Assembly: GCF_030371825.1 (NCBI RefSeq)
Contig: NZ_JAUDDM010000001.1
Length of the DNA: 64,000 nucleotides
Reading direction: 5' to 3' (one strand)
Source of the DNA: Collinsella sp944321445
GTDB taxonomy: Bacteria > Actinomycetota > Coriobacteriia > Coriobacteriales > Coriobacteriaceae
The position numbers and the translations under genes were made by a program. Of this stretch, positions 1-7,109 are shown piece after piece (position 1 is the first letter of the stretch; each line of letters starts with the position of its first letter). Under the pieces are notes generated by a model. The model searched no databases and was not told where the DNA came from. It saw only the letters and a program-made list of their open reading frames with translations.

Positions 1-627
1 CGCGAAGTCGCTCACCGAGAAGCCGACGATGATGAGGCCGAGGAGCACCACGCCCACCAGCACGACGTAGGAGATAGTCTTGCCCAGCGCCGCGAGCAGG
101 ACGCTGGCGATGAAGGCACCCAGGTATCCGCCGGTTGCGGAAAGGTTTTGCGGCTCGAAGAGCGGAGCGGAGGAACCGTCAGCCCCCGCGCACGAAAGCG
201 AGAGCATAGCGACTACGGCGCAGAAGATGAGCACGGCGCCCGCCCCGGTGCGCGCAGACACCGGCAGGGTGCCGCGCAAAAACAGCAGGGCCGCTCCGGC
301 GAGCATGCACAGCGGCAAGACGTAGGCACCCAGGCCGAAGCCCAGGTGATAGAAGCCGGCGATAGCGCTGGTGACAGGCGCCGTCGAAGGCGAGGCGACC
401 GCGATGAACGAGGCGACCGCCACGATGGCCAGCACGACGCCAGCTATGTCACGGCCCGATCCGTTCTCGAGCAGCGGCGCGACCTCGATGTCGCTCCCCT
501 TCTCGCGCGCCGCGTTGGCGCGCAGGGCCGCAGCGGAAGCGCCCCCCTGGCCCTTGCCGCGACCGCGTGCAGCGCCCTTCTTCGCACCTTGGGCGCCCTT
601 TGCTCCCTTGTTGCCCGCAGCCGCCAC
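1..627 (-). CDS. ftsK: FtsK/SpoIIIE-type DNA translocase, N-terminal part (truncated by window edge)
   Basis: The first 209 residues are present; the rest lies beyond base 1. The GTG start at 627 follows GGAGG and sits directly behind the RNase J stop, so the two genes are probably co-transcribed. Residues 1-45 are rich in Gly, Ala, Lys and Arg. Hydrophobic segments follow at about 61-79, 91-116, 128-147, 167-182 and 186-203, the multi-span membrane anchor typical of FtsK. FtsK pumps chromosomal DNA through the division septum. The motor ATPase domain is not visible, so the call rests on topology and on the position after rnj. Another multi-pass membrane protein cannot be excluded. Confidence 0.7.
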   Translation of the reverse strand, partial: MAAAGNKGAKGAQGAKKGAARGRGKGQGGASAAALRANAAREKGSDIEVAPLLENGSGRDIAGVVLAIVAVASFIAVASPSTAPVTSAIAGFYHLGFGLGAYVLPLCMLAGAALLFLRGTLPVSARTGAGAVLIFCAVVAMLSLSCAGADGSSAPLFEPQNLSATGGYLGAFIASVLLAALGKTISYVVLVGVVLLGLIIVGFSVSDFA

Positions 628-628
628 G

Positions 629-2305
629 CTAGACCTCCATGACGACCGGAATGATCATCGGGCGCGTGTGCGTGCGGTTCCAGATGAAGTTGGACAGCGA
701 GTCGCGCACGGCCTTGCGCAGCGCGTCGGTACCGCTGCTGGTGAAGTTGAACGAGCCCTTCTCGATCATCTTCATGATGGCGGCAGAGGCATCGGCCGAG
801 AACTCGTCGTCGATGGTAAACGACACGCCGCGGCCCGAGAACTCGATGGCATCGATGCGCTTGCGCTTGAGCGAGACGATGGCAACGGCGGTGACCATGC
901 CGTCGTTCGCGAGCTTCTGGCGGTCGCGCAGGACGATGGGGTCGGTGTCGCCGATACGCAGGCCGTCGACGTAGACCACGCCGGACTCCACCGACGGGCC
1001 GCGCTTGACCTGTCCGGAGCGCATCTCGAGCGTATCGCCGTTATCGAGGATGAAGATGTGGTCGTTGGGGATGCCCACCTTGCGCGCGAGCTCGGCGTGA
1101 GCGCGCAGATGCACGGCCTCGCCGTGGACGGGCATGAAGTAGCTCGGGCGCGTCATGGCGAGCATGAGCTTGAGCTCCTCTTGGCTACCATGGCCGGATA
1201 CGTGCACGAGCGTGCGGTTCTTGTCGTAGACGTCGCAGCCGATCTTCGCGAGGCTGTTCACCACCTGCTGGACGCCCTTCTCGTTGCCGGGGATGGGCGT
1301 TGCGGAGATGATGACGGTGTCGCCGTCGTGCATGGAAAGCGTTTTGTGCTCGCCGTTGGCCATGCGCGAGAGCGCCGAGAGCGGCTCGCCCTGCGAACCG
1401 GTGCACATGACGACGATCTGGTCCTCCGGGATGTTGTTGATCTCGTAGGCGTCGATGATGTCCTCTTCGGGGATGTCGAGATAGCCGAGCTCGCGCGCGA
1501 CGCGGGTGTTCGTGAGCATGGAGCGACCGGTTACCACGATCTTACGGTGGCAGCGGCGCGCGGCGTCACAGATCTGCTGGAGGCGGTGGATGTGGCTCGA
1601 GAAGCTCGCCACGAACACGCGGCCGGGCGCATTCTTGATGGCGGCGTAGAGCGACGGGCCGACCTCGGCCTCGGACTTGGTGAAGCCCGGGCGGTTAGCA
1701 TTCGTGGAATCGGACATGAGCAGGTCAATGCCCTGCTTGGCGAAGCGGCTGATGGCGCCGTAGTCCGGCGTCACACCGTCGATGGGCGTCTGGTCGAGCT
1801 TGAAGTCGCCCGTGTGGAGCACCGTGCCCTGCGGCGTGCGGATGAAGACGCCCAGCGCGCCGGGGATGGAGTGCGTCATGGAGAAGAAATCGAGCTGGAT
1901 GCAGCCCAGGTTCACATGGCTACCACCCGTGACTTCGCGGAACTTCGGCGCGCGGATGCGGAACTCGCTGAGCTTGCCCTCGATAAAGCCGAGCGTGAGC
2001 TTGCTGGAGAAGATGGGCACCTTGTTGTTGAGGTCCTGCAGCAAATACGGCAGCGAACCGGTGTGGTCCTCGTGGCCGTGGGTAACCACGATGCCGCGGA
2101 GCTTGTCCTCGTGCTCAAGAACGTAAGTGTAATCGGGCAGCACCAGGTCGATGCCGGGCTGCGTGTCGTCAGGGAACATAAGGCCGGCGTCGACGAGGAC
2201 CATGTCGTCTCCACACTCGAAGACGGTCATGTTCTTGCCGATGCCGTCAAGGCCGCCCAAGGGAATGATCTTGAGCGGCGCGGGCTTCTTCTTGGTTGTT
2301 GCCAT
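629..2305 (-). CDS. rnj: Ribonuclease J
   Basis: 558 residues, the usual length for RNase J, a cytoplasmic 5'-3' exo- and endoribonuclease for mRNA decay and rRNA maturation. A metallo-beta-lactamase domain carries the zinc motif THGHEDHTG at residues 75-83 and is interrupted by a beta-CASP domain. The late motif HVSGHGSQEE is typical of the family. The N-terminus is lysine-rich (MATTKKKPAP). An AAAGGA ribosome binding site lies about 13 bases before the ATG. The gene lies downstream of pnp, so two RNA-decay enzymes are neighbours, but a cluster of hairpins separates them and they may form separate transcripts. Confidence 0.95.
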   Translation of the reverse strand: MATTKKKPAPLKIIPLGGLDGIGKNMTVFECGDDMVLVDAGLMFPDDTQPGIDLVLPDYTYVLEHEDKLRGIVVTHGHEDHTGSLPYLLQDLNNKVPIFSSKLTLGFIEGKLSEFRIRAPKFREVTGGSHVNLGCIQLDFFSMTHSIPGALGVFIRTPQGTVLHTGDFKLDQTPIDGVTPDYGAISRFAKQGIDLLMSDSTNANRPGFTKSEAEVGPSLYAAIKNAPGRVFVASFSSHIHRLQQICDAARRCHRKIVVTGRSMLTNTRVARELGYLDIPEEDIIDAYEINNIPEDQIVVMCTGSQGEPLSALSRMANGEHKTLSMHDGDTVIISATPIPGNEKGVQQVVNSLAKIGCDVYDKNRTLVHVSGHGSQEELKLMLAMTRPSYFMPVHGEAVHLRAHAELARKVGIPNDHIFILDNGDTLEMRSGQVKRGPSVESGVVYVDGLRIGDTDPIVLRDRQKLANDGMVTAVAIVSLKRKRIDAIEFSGRGVSFTIDDEFSADASAAIMKMIEKGSFNFTSSGTDALRKAVRDSLSNFIWNRTHTRPMIIPVVMEV

Positions 2306-2345
2306 GTTGAGCGGAAAATCCTTTCTTGTGTACCTCTATTCAAAA

Positions 2346-2364
2346 CGGCGGTCGCGCCGCCGTG
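2346..2364 (-). promoter_or_regulatory. GC-rich hairpin in the rnj leader
   Basis: ACGGCGG and CCGCCGT form a 7-bp stem about 40 bases upstream of the rnj start, followed on the minus strand by TTTTG. It could be a weak attenuator or a leader stabiliser. No function is shown. Confidence 0.3.
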
Positions 2365-2489
2365 ACGTTCATATCGCGCCGCGCGTGAGATGCGGGCGAA
2401 TCACAGTGATAGTTAATTGTACCAACAAGCGAAAGGATATAACCTTACCCAAATCTATCCCTACACGAACAGCGTAATCGCCACATGTG

Positions 2490-2520
2490 GACGCACTTCT
2501 CCCCTGGGGAGAAGTGCGTC
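2490..2520. repeat. 31-bp palindrome, also found at 39514
   Basis: Arms GACGCACTTCTCCCC and GGGGAGAAGTGCGTC pair over 15 bp with one central base. The same palindrome occurs at 39514-39544 with only the central base different (T here, A there). It lies in the 472-bp gap between pnp and rnj. Confidence 0.85.
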
Positions 2521-2523
2521 ATC

Positions 2524-2585
2524 CAAATGGGGGCAGGTCACTTTTGGTCGACACATGTCGACAAAAAGTGACCTGCCCCCATTTG
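2524..2585. repeat. 62-bp near-perfect palindrome
   Basis: The arms begin CAAATGGGGGCAGGTCACTT and meet at GTCGACACATGTCGAC. Only one or two positions near the centre do not pair. It has no second copy in the window. It follows the 2490 palindrome directly, making a composite palindromic block. Confidence 0.85.
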
Positions 2586-2632
2586 GCGATTTAGCGCGAT
2601 GGTGACTTGTAGGTCGAGTACTCAGTCAGCGA

Positions 2633-2732
2633 GGCTGCCCCAGGCGCCCGAGATCGCCGCGAAGCGAGGCGGCATAGGCCTTCGGGCCATGCCGCCGAAG
2701 CTGAACGGCGAGGTCGGGCGCCTGGGGCAGCC
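2633..2732. repeat. Nested hairpin downstream of pnp
   Basis: A perfect 19-bp outer stem (2633-2651 with 2714-2732, arm GGCTGCCCCAGGCGCCCGA) encloses an inner stem (2668-2680 with 2685-2696) capped by TTCG and bearing one bulged A. Transcribed on the minus strand it would lie in the pnp 3' region and could act as a stabilising 3' structure. Confidence 0.75.
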
Positions 2733-2745
2733 GCAGCGTCGAGCA

Positions 2746-2773
2746 GTTCCGCGGTTCGGTAGAACCGCGGAAC
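2746..2773 (-). terminator. Hairpin immediately after the pnp stop
   Basis: GTTCCGCGGTTC and GAACCGCGGAAC form a perfect 12-bp stem with a 4-base loop, four bases past the pnp stop codon. There is no clear T-run, so it may act as an RNA 3'-end block rather than a classical intrinsic terminator. Confidence 0.5.
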
Positions 2774-2777
2774 CTAC

Positions 2778-5045
2778 TTATCCCTCGTGGTGACGGCGCG
2801 GAGTGCGGCCGCCGTTGTCGCCGGGGGCGCGACGGCTGCGGCCGCCCTCCCCGTGCTCGCGGCGCGGACGACCGGGACGGTCGGAGCGCTCGCGACGGGC
2901 GCGGCCGCCAAAGCCGTTGCCGGCACCCTCACCGGAGCCGGAACCAGCCGGCGCCTCGGGCTTGTCGAGACGGTCGAGCGAGATCTTGCCGCGCTCGTCG
3001 ACCTCGATGACCTTGACCTTGACCTCGTCGCCGACGTTCAGAACGTCCTCGACCTTATCGATGCGGCCCTGGGCGACACGGGAGATGTGCAGCAGGCCGT
3101 CCTTGCCGGGCAGCAGGTTCACGAAGGCACCGAAGGGCTGGATGGAGACGACGCGACCGGTGTACTCTTCCCCCACCTCGGGAACTTTGACGATGAGCTG
3201 GATGCGCTCGACAGCAGCGTCGACGGAGTCGCCCACGCCGCCCACGAACACGGTGCCGTCCTCGTGGATGTCGATGGAGGCGCCGGTCTCGTCCTGGATG
3301 CCGCGGATGGTCTCGCCGCCCTTGCCGATGACGTCGCGGATGTTCTCGACCGGAATGGTGATCGAGGTGATGCGCGGCGCGGTGTCGCGCGTGGCCTCAC
3401 GCGGGGCGGGGATGACGTCAAGCATCTTGCCCAGGATGAACGCGCGGCCGGCCTTGGCCTGCTCGAGCGCGGAGCGCAGGATGTCGAAGGTGAGGCCGGT
3501 GGCCTTGTTGTCCATCTGGAGCGCCGTGATGCCGCGCTCGGTACCGGTCACCTTGAAGTCCATGTCGCCCAGGAAGTCCTCGATGCCCTGGATGTCGGAC
3601 AAGACGACGGTCTTGCCCTCCTCCTGGATGAGGCCCATGGCGATGCCGGACACGGGGCGCTTCAGCGGCACGCCGCCGTCCATGAGCGCAAGCGTGCTCG
3701 CGCAGGTGGACGCCATGGACGAGGAGCCGTTGGACTCCATGACCTCGGAGACGACGCGGATGGCGTAGGGGAACTCCACCTCATCGGGAAGCACGGGCAG
3801 AAGCGCGCGCTCCGCGAGGTTGCCGTGGCCGATCTCGCGGCGCTTCGGGGAACCCATGCGGCCGGTCTCGCCGGTGCAGAACGGCGGGAAGTTGTACTGG
3901 TGCATGTAGCGCTTACCCTCGACCGGCTCGATGGTATCCAGGCGCTGGCCCTCGTTCAGCATACCGAGCGAAAGCACGGAGAGCACCTGGGTCTGGCCGC
4001 GCTGGAACAGGCCGGAGCCGTGCACGAGCGGCAGGTAGGAATCCTTCACCATGATGGGGCGGATCTCGTCGGCGGCACGGCCGTCGACGCGCTCGCCCGT
4101 CTCGACGACCATGGTGCGCATGGCCTTCTTCTCGAGCTTCTTGAGGTTCACCGGGATCTCGCGCTCCCACTCGAGCTGCTCCTCCTCGGTGAACTCTGCG
4201 CGGATGCGCTCCTTCAGCTCCTCGACGTGGGCGATGCGCGAAAGCTTGTCGGCGTCGGAAAGTGCGGCGTACATCTCGTCGTAGTGGGCGAAGATGCGCT
4301 CCTCGACCTCCGGCACGGGCTGGTCGAGGATGTACTCCTTGGGCTCGATGGGGCCGTTGACGCGCTCCCACTCCTCGACGAAGGCGAGCTGGGCGTCGCA
4401 GAAGGCACCGATGGCCTCTTGGCCGAACTGCATGGCGGCCAGCATGTCCTCCTCGGTCACCTCGTTGGCGCCGGCCTCCACCATGGAGATGAAGTCGCGG
4501 GTGCCCGCGAGCTCCAGGTCGAGGTCGGAGTTCTCGCGCTCCTCATAGGTGGGGTTGACGATGAACTCGCCGGTCTCGACATTGCGACCGATGCGCACGC
4601 ACGCGAGCGGGCCCTCGAAGGGCACGCCGCCGAGCGTGAGGGAAAGCGAGGCACCCATGGTGCAGATGACGTCGATGGGGTTCTTCTGGTCGGCCACGAG
4701 CGAGGTCGCCACGATCTGGACCTCGTTGCGGAAGCCGTCCGGGAAGCTCGGGCGGATGGGACGGTCGATCATGCGCGCGGTGAGCGTGGCCTTCTCGCTG
4801 GGACGGCCCTCGCGCTTGAGGTAGCCGCCGGGGATGCGGCCCGCGGCGTACATCTTCTCGTTGAAGTCGACGGTCAGCGGGAAGAAGTCGTAGTTCTTGC
4901 GCTCCTTGGAGACAACCACCGTAACAAGCGCGGTGGTGTCGCCCTGCTTGACCAGCGTGGCGCCGGTGGCCTGCTTGGCGAGCTCGCCGGACTCGAGGGT
5001 GTAGGTCTTGCCGTACAGCTCAAAGGTTTTCGAAACGAGTGACAT
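2778..5045 (-). CDS. pnp: Polyribonucleotide nucleotidyltransferase (PNPase)
   Basis: 755 residues. PNPase degrades RNA 3' to 5' using phosphate and releases nucleoside diphosphates; it works in the cytoplasm as a trimer. Two RNase PH-like domains cover about residues 10-550. A KH domain (about 556-615) contains the VIGKGGETI loop, and an S1 domain (about 622-694) contains GAFVNLLPGKDGLLHIS. The last 58 or so residues are an Arg/Gly-rich disordered tail that probably binds RNA. rpsO lies just upstream on the same strand behind a terminator, the common rpsO-pnp order. The product normally autoregulates through its leader, but no processing site was identified here. Confidence 0.97.
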   Translation of the reverse strand: MSLVSKTFELYGKTYTLESGELAKQATGATLVKQGDTTALVTVVVSKERKNYDFFPLTVDFNEKMYAAGRIPGGYLKREGRPSEKATLTARMIDRPIRPSFPDGFRNEVQIVATSLVADQKNPIDVICTMGASLSLTLGGVPFEGPLACVRIGRNVETGEFIVNPTYEERENSDLDLELAGTRDFISMVEAGANEVTEEDMLAAMQFGQEAIGAFCDAQLAFVEEWERVNGPIEPKEYILDQPVPEVEERIFAHYDEMYAALSDADKLSRIAHVEELKERIRAEFTEEEQLEWEREIPVNLKKLEKKAMRTMVVETGERVDGRAADEIRPIMVKDSYLPLVHGSGLFQRGQTQVLSVLSLGMLNEGQRLDTIEPVEGKRYMHQYNFPPFCTGETGRMGSPKRREIGHGNLAERALLPVLPDEVEFPYAIRVVSEVMESNGSSSMASTCASTLALMDGGVPLKRPVSGIAMGLIQEEGKTVVLSDIQGIEDFLGDMDFKVTGTERGITALQMDNKATGLTFDILRSALEQAKAGRAFILGKMLDVIPAPREATRDTAPRITSITIPVENIRDVIGKGGETIRGIQDETGASIDIHEDGTVFVGGVGDSVDAAVERIQLIVKVPEVGEEYTGRVVSIQPFGAFVNLLPGKDGLLHISRVAQGRIDKVEDVLNVGDEVKVKVIEVDERGKISLDRLDKPEAPAGSGSGEGAGNGFGGRARRERSDRPGRPRREHGEGGRSRRAPGDNGGRTPRRHHEG

Positions 5046-5092
5046 TTTTCTCCTTCATCTCCGTACGCCCCATTGCGTACGGGCCTCGATAG

Positions 5093-5115
5093 GGCCTGCG
5101 GTTTGCCCCGCAGGC
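5093..5115 (-). promoter_or_regulatory. Hairpin in the rpsO-pnp spacer
   Basis: GCCTGCGG and the complementary CCCGCAGGC flank a short loop, about 50 bases upstream of pnp. PNPase leaders in other bacteria carry a stem cut by RNase III, so this is a candidate for such a site. The function is inferred. Confidence 0.3.
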
Positions 5116-5147
5116 GGTGTAGAGGACGCGATTGCGGCCCCTTACAT

Positions 5148-5172
5148 GAAAAGGAGCCCCCGCGGGGGCTCC
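5148..5172 (-). terminator. Intrinsic terminator after rpsO
   Basis: AGGAGCCCC-CGCG-GGGGCTCCT is followed on the minus strand by TTTT. It lies between the rpsO stop (5188) and pnp, so part of the transcription may stop here. Confidence 0.8.
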
Positions 5173-5187
5173 TGCATGCACAATGTG

Positions 5188-5466
5188 TTACTGGATGTTG
5201 TCGCGGATGCCGAGCTCCTTGATGAGAGCACGGTACTCGAAGATGTCGTGCTTCTTAATGTAGGAAAGCAGGCGGCGGCGACGACCGACGAGCATGAGCA
5301 GACCGCGGCGGGTGTGGAAGTCCTTCTGGTGGGTCTTCATGTGCTCGGTGAGCTCACGGATGCGCTCGGTGAGGATGGCAACCTGAACCTTGGGGTTGCC
5401 GGTGTCGACGGGGCTGTTGCCAAACTGCGCGGTGAGCTCGGCCTTGCGCTCCTTGGAGATGGTCAT
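5188..5466 (-). CDS. rpsO: 30S ribosomal protein S15
   Basis: 92 residues, close to the usual 89. S15 binds 16S rRNA early in small-subunit assembly. The start MTISKERKAELTAQFG is set by AAAGGTG ten bases upstream; an in-frame ATG 96 bases earlier has no ribosome binding site and non-ribosomal sequence. Typical S15 signatures are present, including HTRRGLLMLVGRRRRLL and the C-terminal YRALIKELGIR. It stands alone upstream of pnp; truB and ribF, often adjacent in other genomes, are about 50 kb away. Confidence 0.96.
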   Translation of the reverse strand: MTISKERKAELTAQFGNSPVDTGNPKVQVAILTERIRELTEHMKTHQKDFHTRRGLLMLVGRRRRLLSYIKKHDIFEYRALIKELGIRDNIQ

Positions 5467-5598
5467 GGTTACACCTTTCTCTAAACGTACGCCCAGCACT
5501 GGGAAGCCGCCGGTGCAGCGAGCATCTAAGTGCGGGTATCCAACAGCTGTTAATAGTACCACAGCCCCCGGCGTTCACGAGAACTGCACGCAGATTGG

Positions 5599-5697
5599 CG
5601 CCTCTGGGGACGGGGGTGCCAAACGCCACTTTGGCGTGCGTGGGGGTGAGGGAGGCCACTTTGGCGCGCGCGGGGACAGCCCCCCTGGCGAGCGCTC
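5599..5697. repeat. GGGGACGGGGGT-type palindromic repeat block, copy 1
   Basis: The block contains CTGGGGACGGGGGTGCCA and the small hairpin CGCCACTTTGGCG, with a second degenerate unit behind. Related blocks sit at 22286-22380 and 28784-28886. All are intergenic. Confidence 0.65.
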
Positions 5698-5702
5698 CTC
5701 CT

Positions 5703-5731
5703 TAAAGTTTGGGGACAGGCCCCAAACTTGC
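5703..5731. repeat. Palindrome flanking the DUF4160 cassette, left copy
   Basis: AAGTTTGGGGACAGGCCCCAAACTT is an inverted repeat whose arms are AAGTTTGGGG and CCCCAAACTT. A nearly identical copy at 6337-6363 lies on the other side of the two small genes 5751-6285. Confidence 0.8.
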
Positions 5732-5750
5732 ATGCGAAGGAATCACTCGC

Positions 5751-6029
5751 TTAGCAATAGAAATGAGCAGAGCCGAAATACTCAACCCACTTTTCAATAA
5801 TCTCAGCAGAACGCGCTTCGATAATGCGCATGATGTTGCGAAGCGTGCGAGCGGGAATGTGCGAGCTGTTATTGCAGAGATACGTCTTCCCTGCTTTCGT
5901 TATCCAAATCTTAGTCGATTGAGCTGTCGGACAGCCTTCGGACACGTGAACATGCACCGGCTCGAGGGGATCGCCTTCATTCGTCCAGAAATAAACCCAA
6001 TAGGAACCGATTTTAAAAACCTGCGGCAT
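5751..6029 (-). CDS. DUF4160-family small protein
   Basis: 92 residues from ATG 6029, preceded by GGGGGA; an upstream ATG at 6044 is possible but has weaker spacing. The opening MPQVFKIGSYWVYFWTNEG and the HVHV motif match the DUF4160 pattern. Members are small proteins often paired with a second small protein (classically DUF2442) in toxin-antitoxin-like modules; the biochemical role is not established. Its start overlaps the stop of the upstream 90-residue gene by 17 bases, so the two are translationally coupled. The pair is flanked by matching palindromes and lies outside the housekeeping blocks. Confidence 0.7.
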   Translation of the reverse strand: MPQVFKIGSYWVYFWTNEGDPLEPVHVHVSEGCPTAQSTKIWITKAGKTYLCNNSSHIPARTLRNIMRIIEARSAEIIEKWVEYFGSAHFYC

Positions 6030-6285
6030 GTTCGAATCCCCCATCAGCAGCGAACTCCAGGATGAGATTGGAAGTGGAATCGACAACATCCCTCAGATAT
6101 GCGAGTTCATCATCGGTAAAGCCGTAATTGTCCTTCCAAACGCCCTCAGGAAGATAGCAGGTCACATGGTGGAAGCAGTCCTTGGCATCTGCCTTCTCGA
6201 TATAGACCTTCACCCTTCCACTTGAGTCCATATCGGAGTGAACGATCTCAGTTCCGTCGTTGAGGGCCATAAACGGGTACATCAT
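6013..6285 (-). CDS. Small acidic protein, partner of the DUF4160 gene
   Basis: 90 residues, begins MMYPFMALNDG, with AGGGGAT upstream. It is acidic and has no signal peptide or membrane segment. I do not recognise a family with certainty. Its overlap with the DUF4160 gene and their position between two palindromes suggest one functional unit, possibly a toxin-antitoxin-like pair in which this is the partner or neutralising protein. That role is inferred from context only. Confidence 0.6.
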   Translation of the reverse strand: MMYPFMALNDGTEIVHSDMDSSGRVKVYIEKADAKDCFHHVTCYLPEGVWKDNYGFTDDELAYLRDVVDSTSNLILEFAADGGFEHAAGF

Positions 6286-6336
6286 GCCCTAATCCCCTTT
6301 CAAGAGGCATCATCCTCGACACCCAGTGTAAATCAT

Positions 6337-6363
6337 GCAAGTTTGGGGATAGGCCCCAAACTT
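6337..6363. repeat. Palindrome flanking the DUF4160 cassette, right copy
   Basis: AAGTTTGGGGATAGGCCCCAAACTT differs from the left copy at 5703 by one central base. It ends directly before the stop codon of the membrane protein at 6364. Confidence 0.8.
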
Positions 6364-6873
6364 TCACGAGAGGGGGATGTAGCGCCGAGCAGCGATAGGC
6401 GTCGTAACGATGCCGATGACCACCCAAAAAACCATGCCAGGCAGGGAGGCGGACCATTCACCGAGTGCGATTTCCGTGATGACGCCGATGAGATTGGGCA
6501 GCAGGCCTGTGAAGCCGACAAGCGCCACAGCAAGCAGCCAGGTGTCTTTTGCCGTCCAGGTAGCTTCGGTGGGATACCCCGAAGCGTTCAACGAGAACAG
6601 CCACTGTTTGACCGCGCGATACGCGCGATACACGAGCACGTAGCCGTAAATGACGCAGATGAGGGAAACGATTAAAAGCAAAACCAGGAAGCCCAGCACC
6701 TGACATGCACCGAGTATATCCTCCCGCTCGAGCGCATCGAACGCGATGCATGCAGCGATCACGCAGATGATCGTCACCACCACGCTGAGAACGAGCTCGA
6801 ACCGCAAACACTTGAAAATTGCCGCACGTGGGGCCTCTCCCAGAGCGCGCCAATACCGCTTGATGGCCTCCAT
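6364..6873 (-). CDS. Hypothetical membrane protein, four predicted spans
   Basis: 169 residues, not recognised. Hydrophobic segments lie at about 28-47, 58-80, 111-130 and 140-160, with a short basic N-terminus (MEAIKRYWRALGEAPR). A GGGGAG ribosome binding site lies ten bases upstream. The gene stops next to a palindrome and stands alone between accessory genes. No catalytic or binding motif is visible. Confidence 0.6.
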   Translation of the reverse strand: MEAIKRYWRALGEAPRAAIFKCLRFELVLSVVVTIICVIAACIAFDALEREDILGACQVLGFLVLLLIVSLICVIYGYVLVYRAYRAVKQWLFSLNASGYPTEATWTAKDTWLLAVALVGFTGLLPNLIGVITEIALGEWSASLPGMVFWVVIGIVTTPIAARRYIPLS

Positions 6874-6976
6874 GTCCGCTTCTCCCCTATGGGTTTGCCT
6901 TATAGGAAGTATATTTCATGGAAGAAGCCTGCCGCCACACGGCGAGCGAACAATCCACGAACGGCACGATTCCGCA

Positions 6977-7054
6977 GGCCGCGGGAAAATGGGGACAGGC
7001 ACTTTTTTCCCACCTCGGTGGGAAAAAAGTGCCTGTCCCCATTTTCCCGCGGCC
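6977..7054. repeat. REP/BIME: two head-to-head REP units (78-bp palindrome)
   Basis: Two copies of the REP unit GGGAAAATGGGGACAGGCAC are arranged as a near-perfect palindrome with 38-bp arms, bordered by GGCCGCGG and CCGCGGCC. It lies 56 bases past the stop of the permease gene. It belongs to the same family as the units at 8487, 9398, 9476, 9899, 9968, 24311, 26277, 28684, 33606 and 33771. Confidence 0.9.
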
Positions 7055-7077
7055 GGGAGGTTGGTCCCGACCGCGGC
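7047..7077 (-). terminator. GC-rich hairpin after the permease gene
   Basis: CCGCGGCCGGGA and TCCCGACCGCGG pair around a short loop. A close relative occurs at 9934-9965 after the hydrogenase gene. It overlaps the REP palindrome and has no T-run, so it is only terminator-like. Confidence 0.45.
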
Positions 7078-7109
7078 TCACACGACATGAACTGGTATTG
7101 TCCTCGCAG

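Noticed and set aside
5467..5562. Longer rpsO start at 5562
   Set aside because: The added 32 residues do not resemble S15 and lack a ribosome binding site; the S15 N-terminus begins at 5466.
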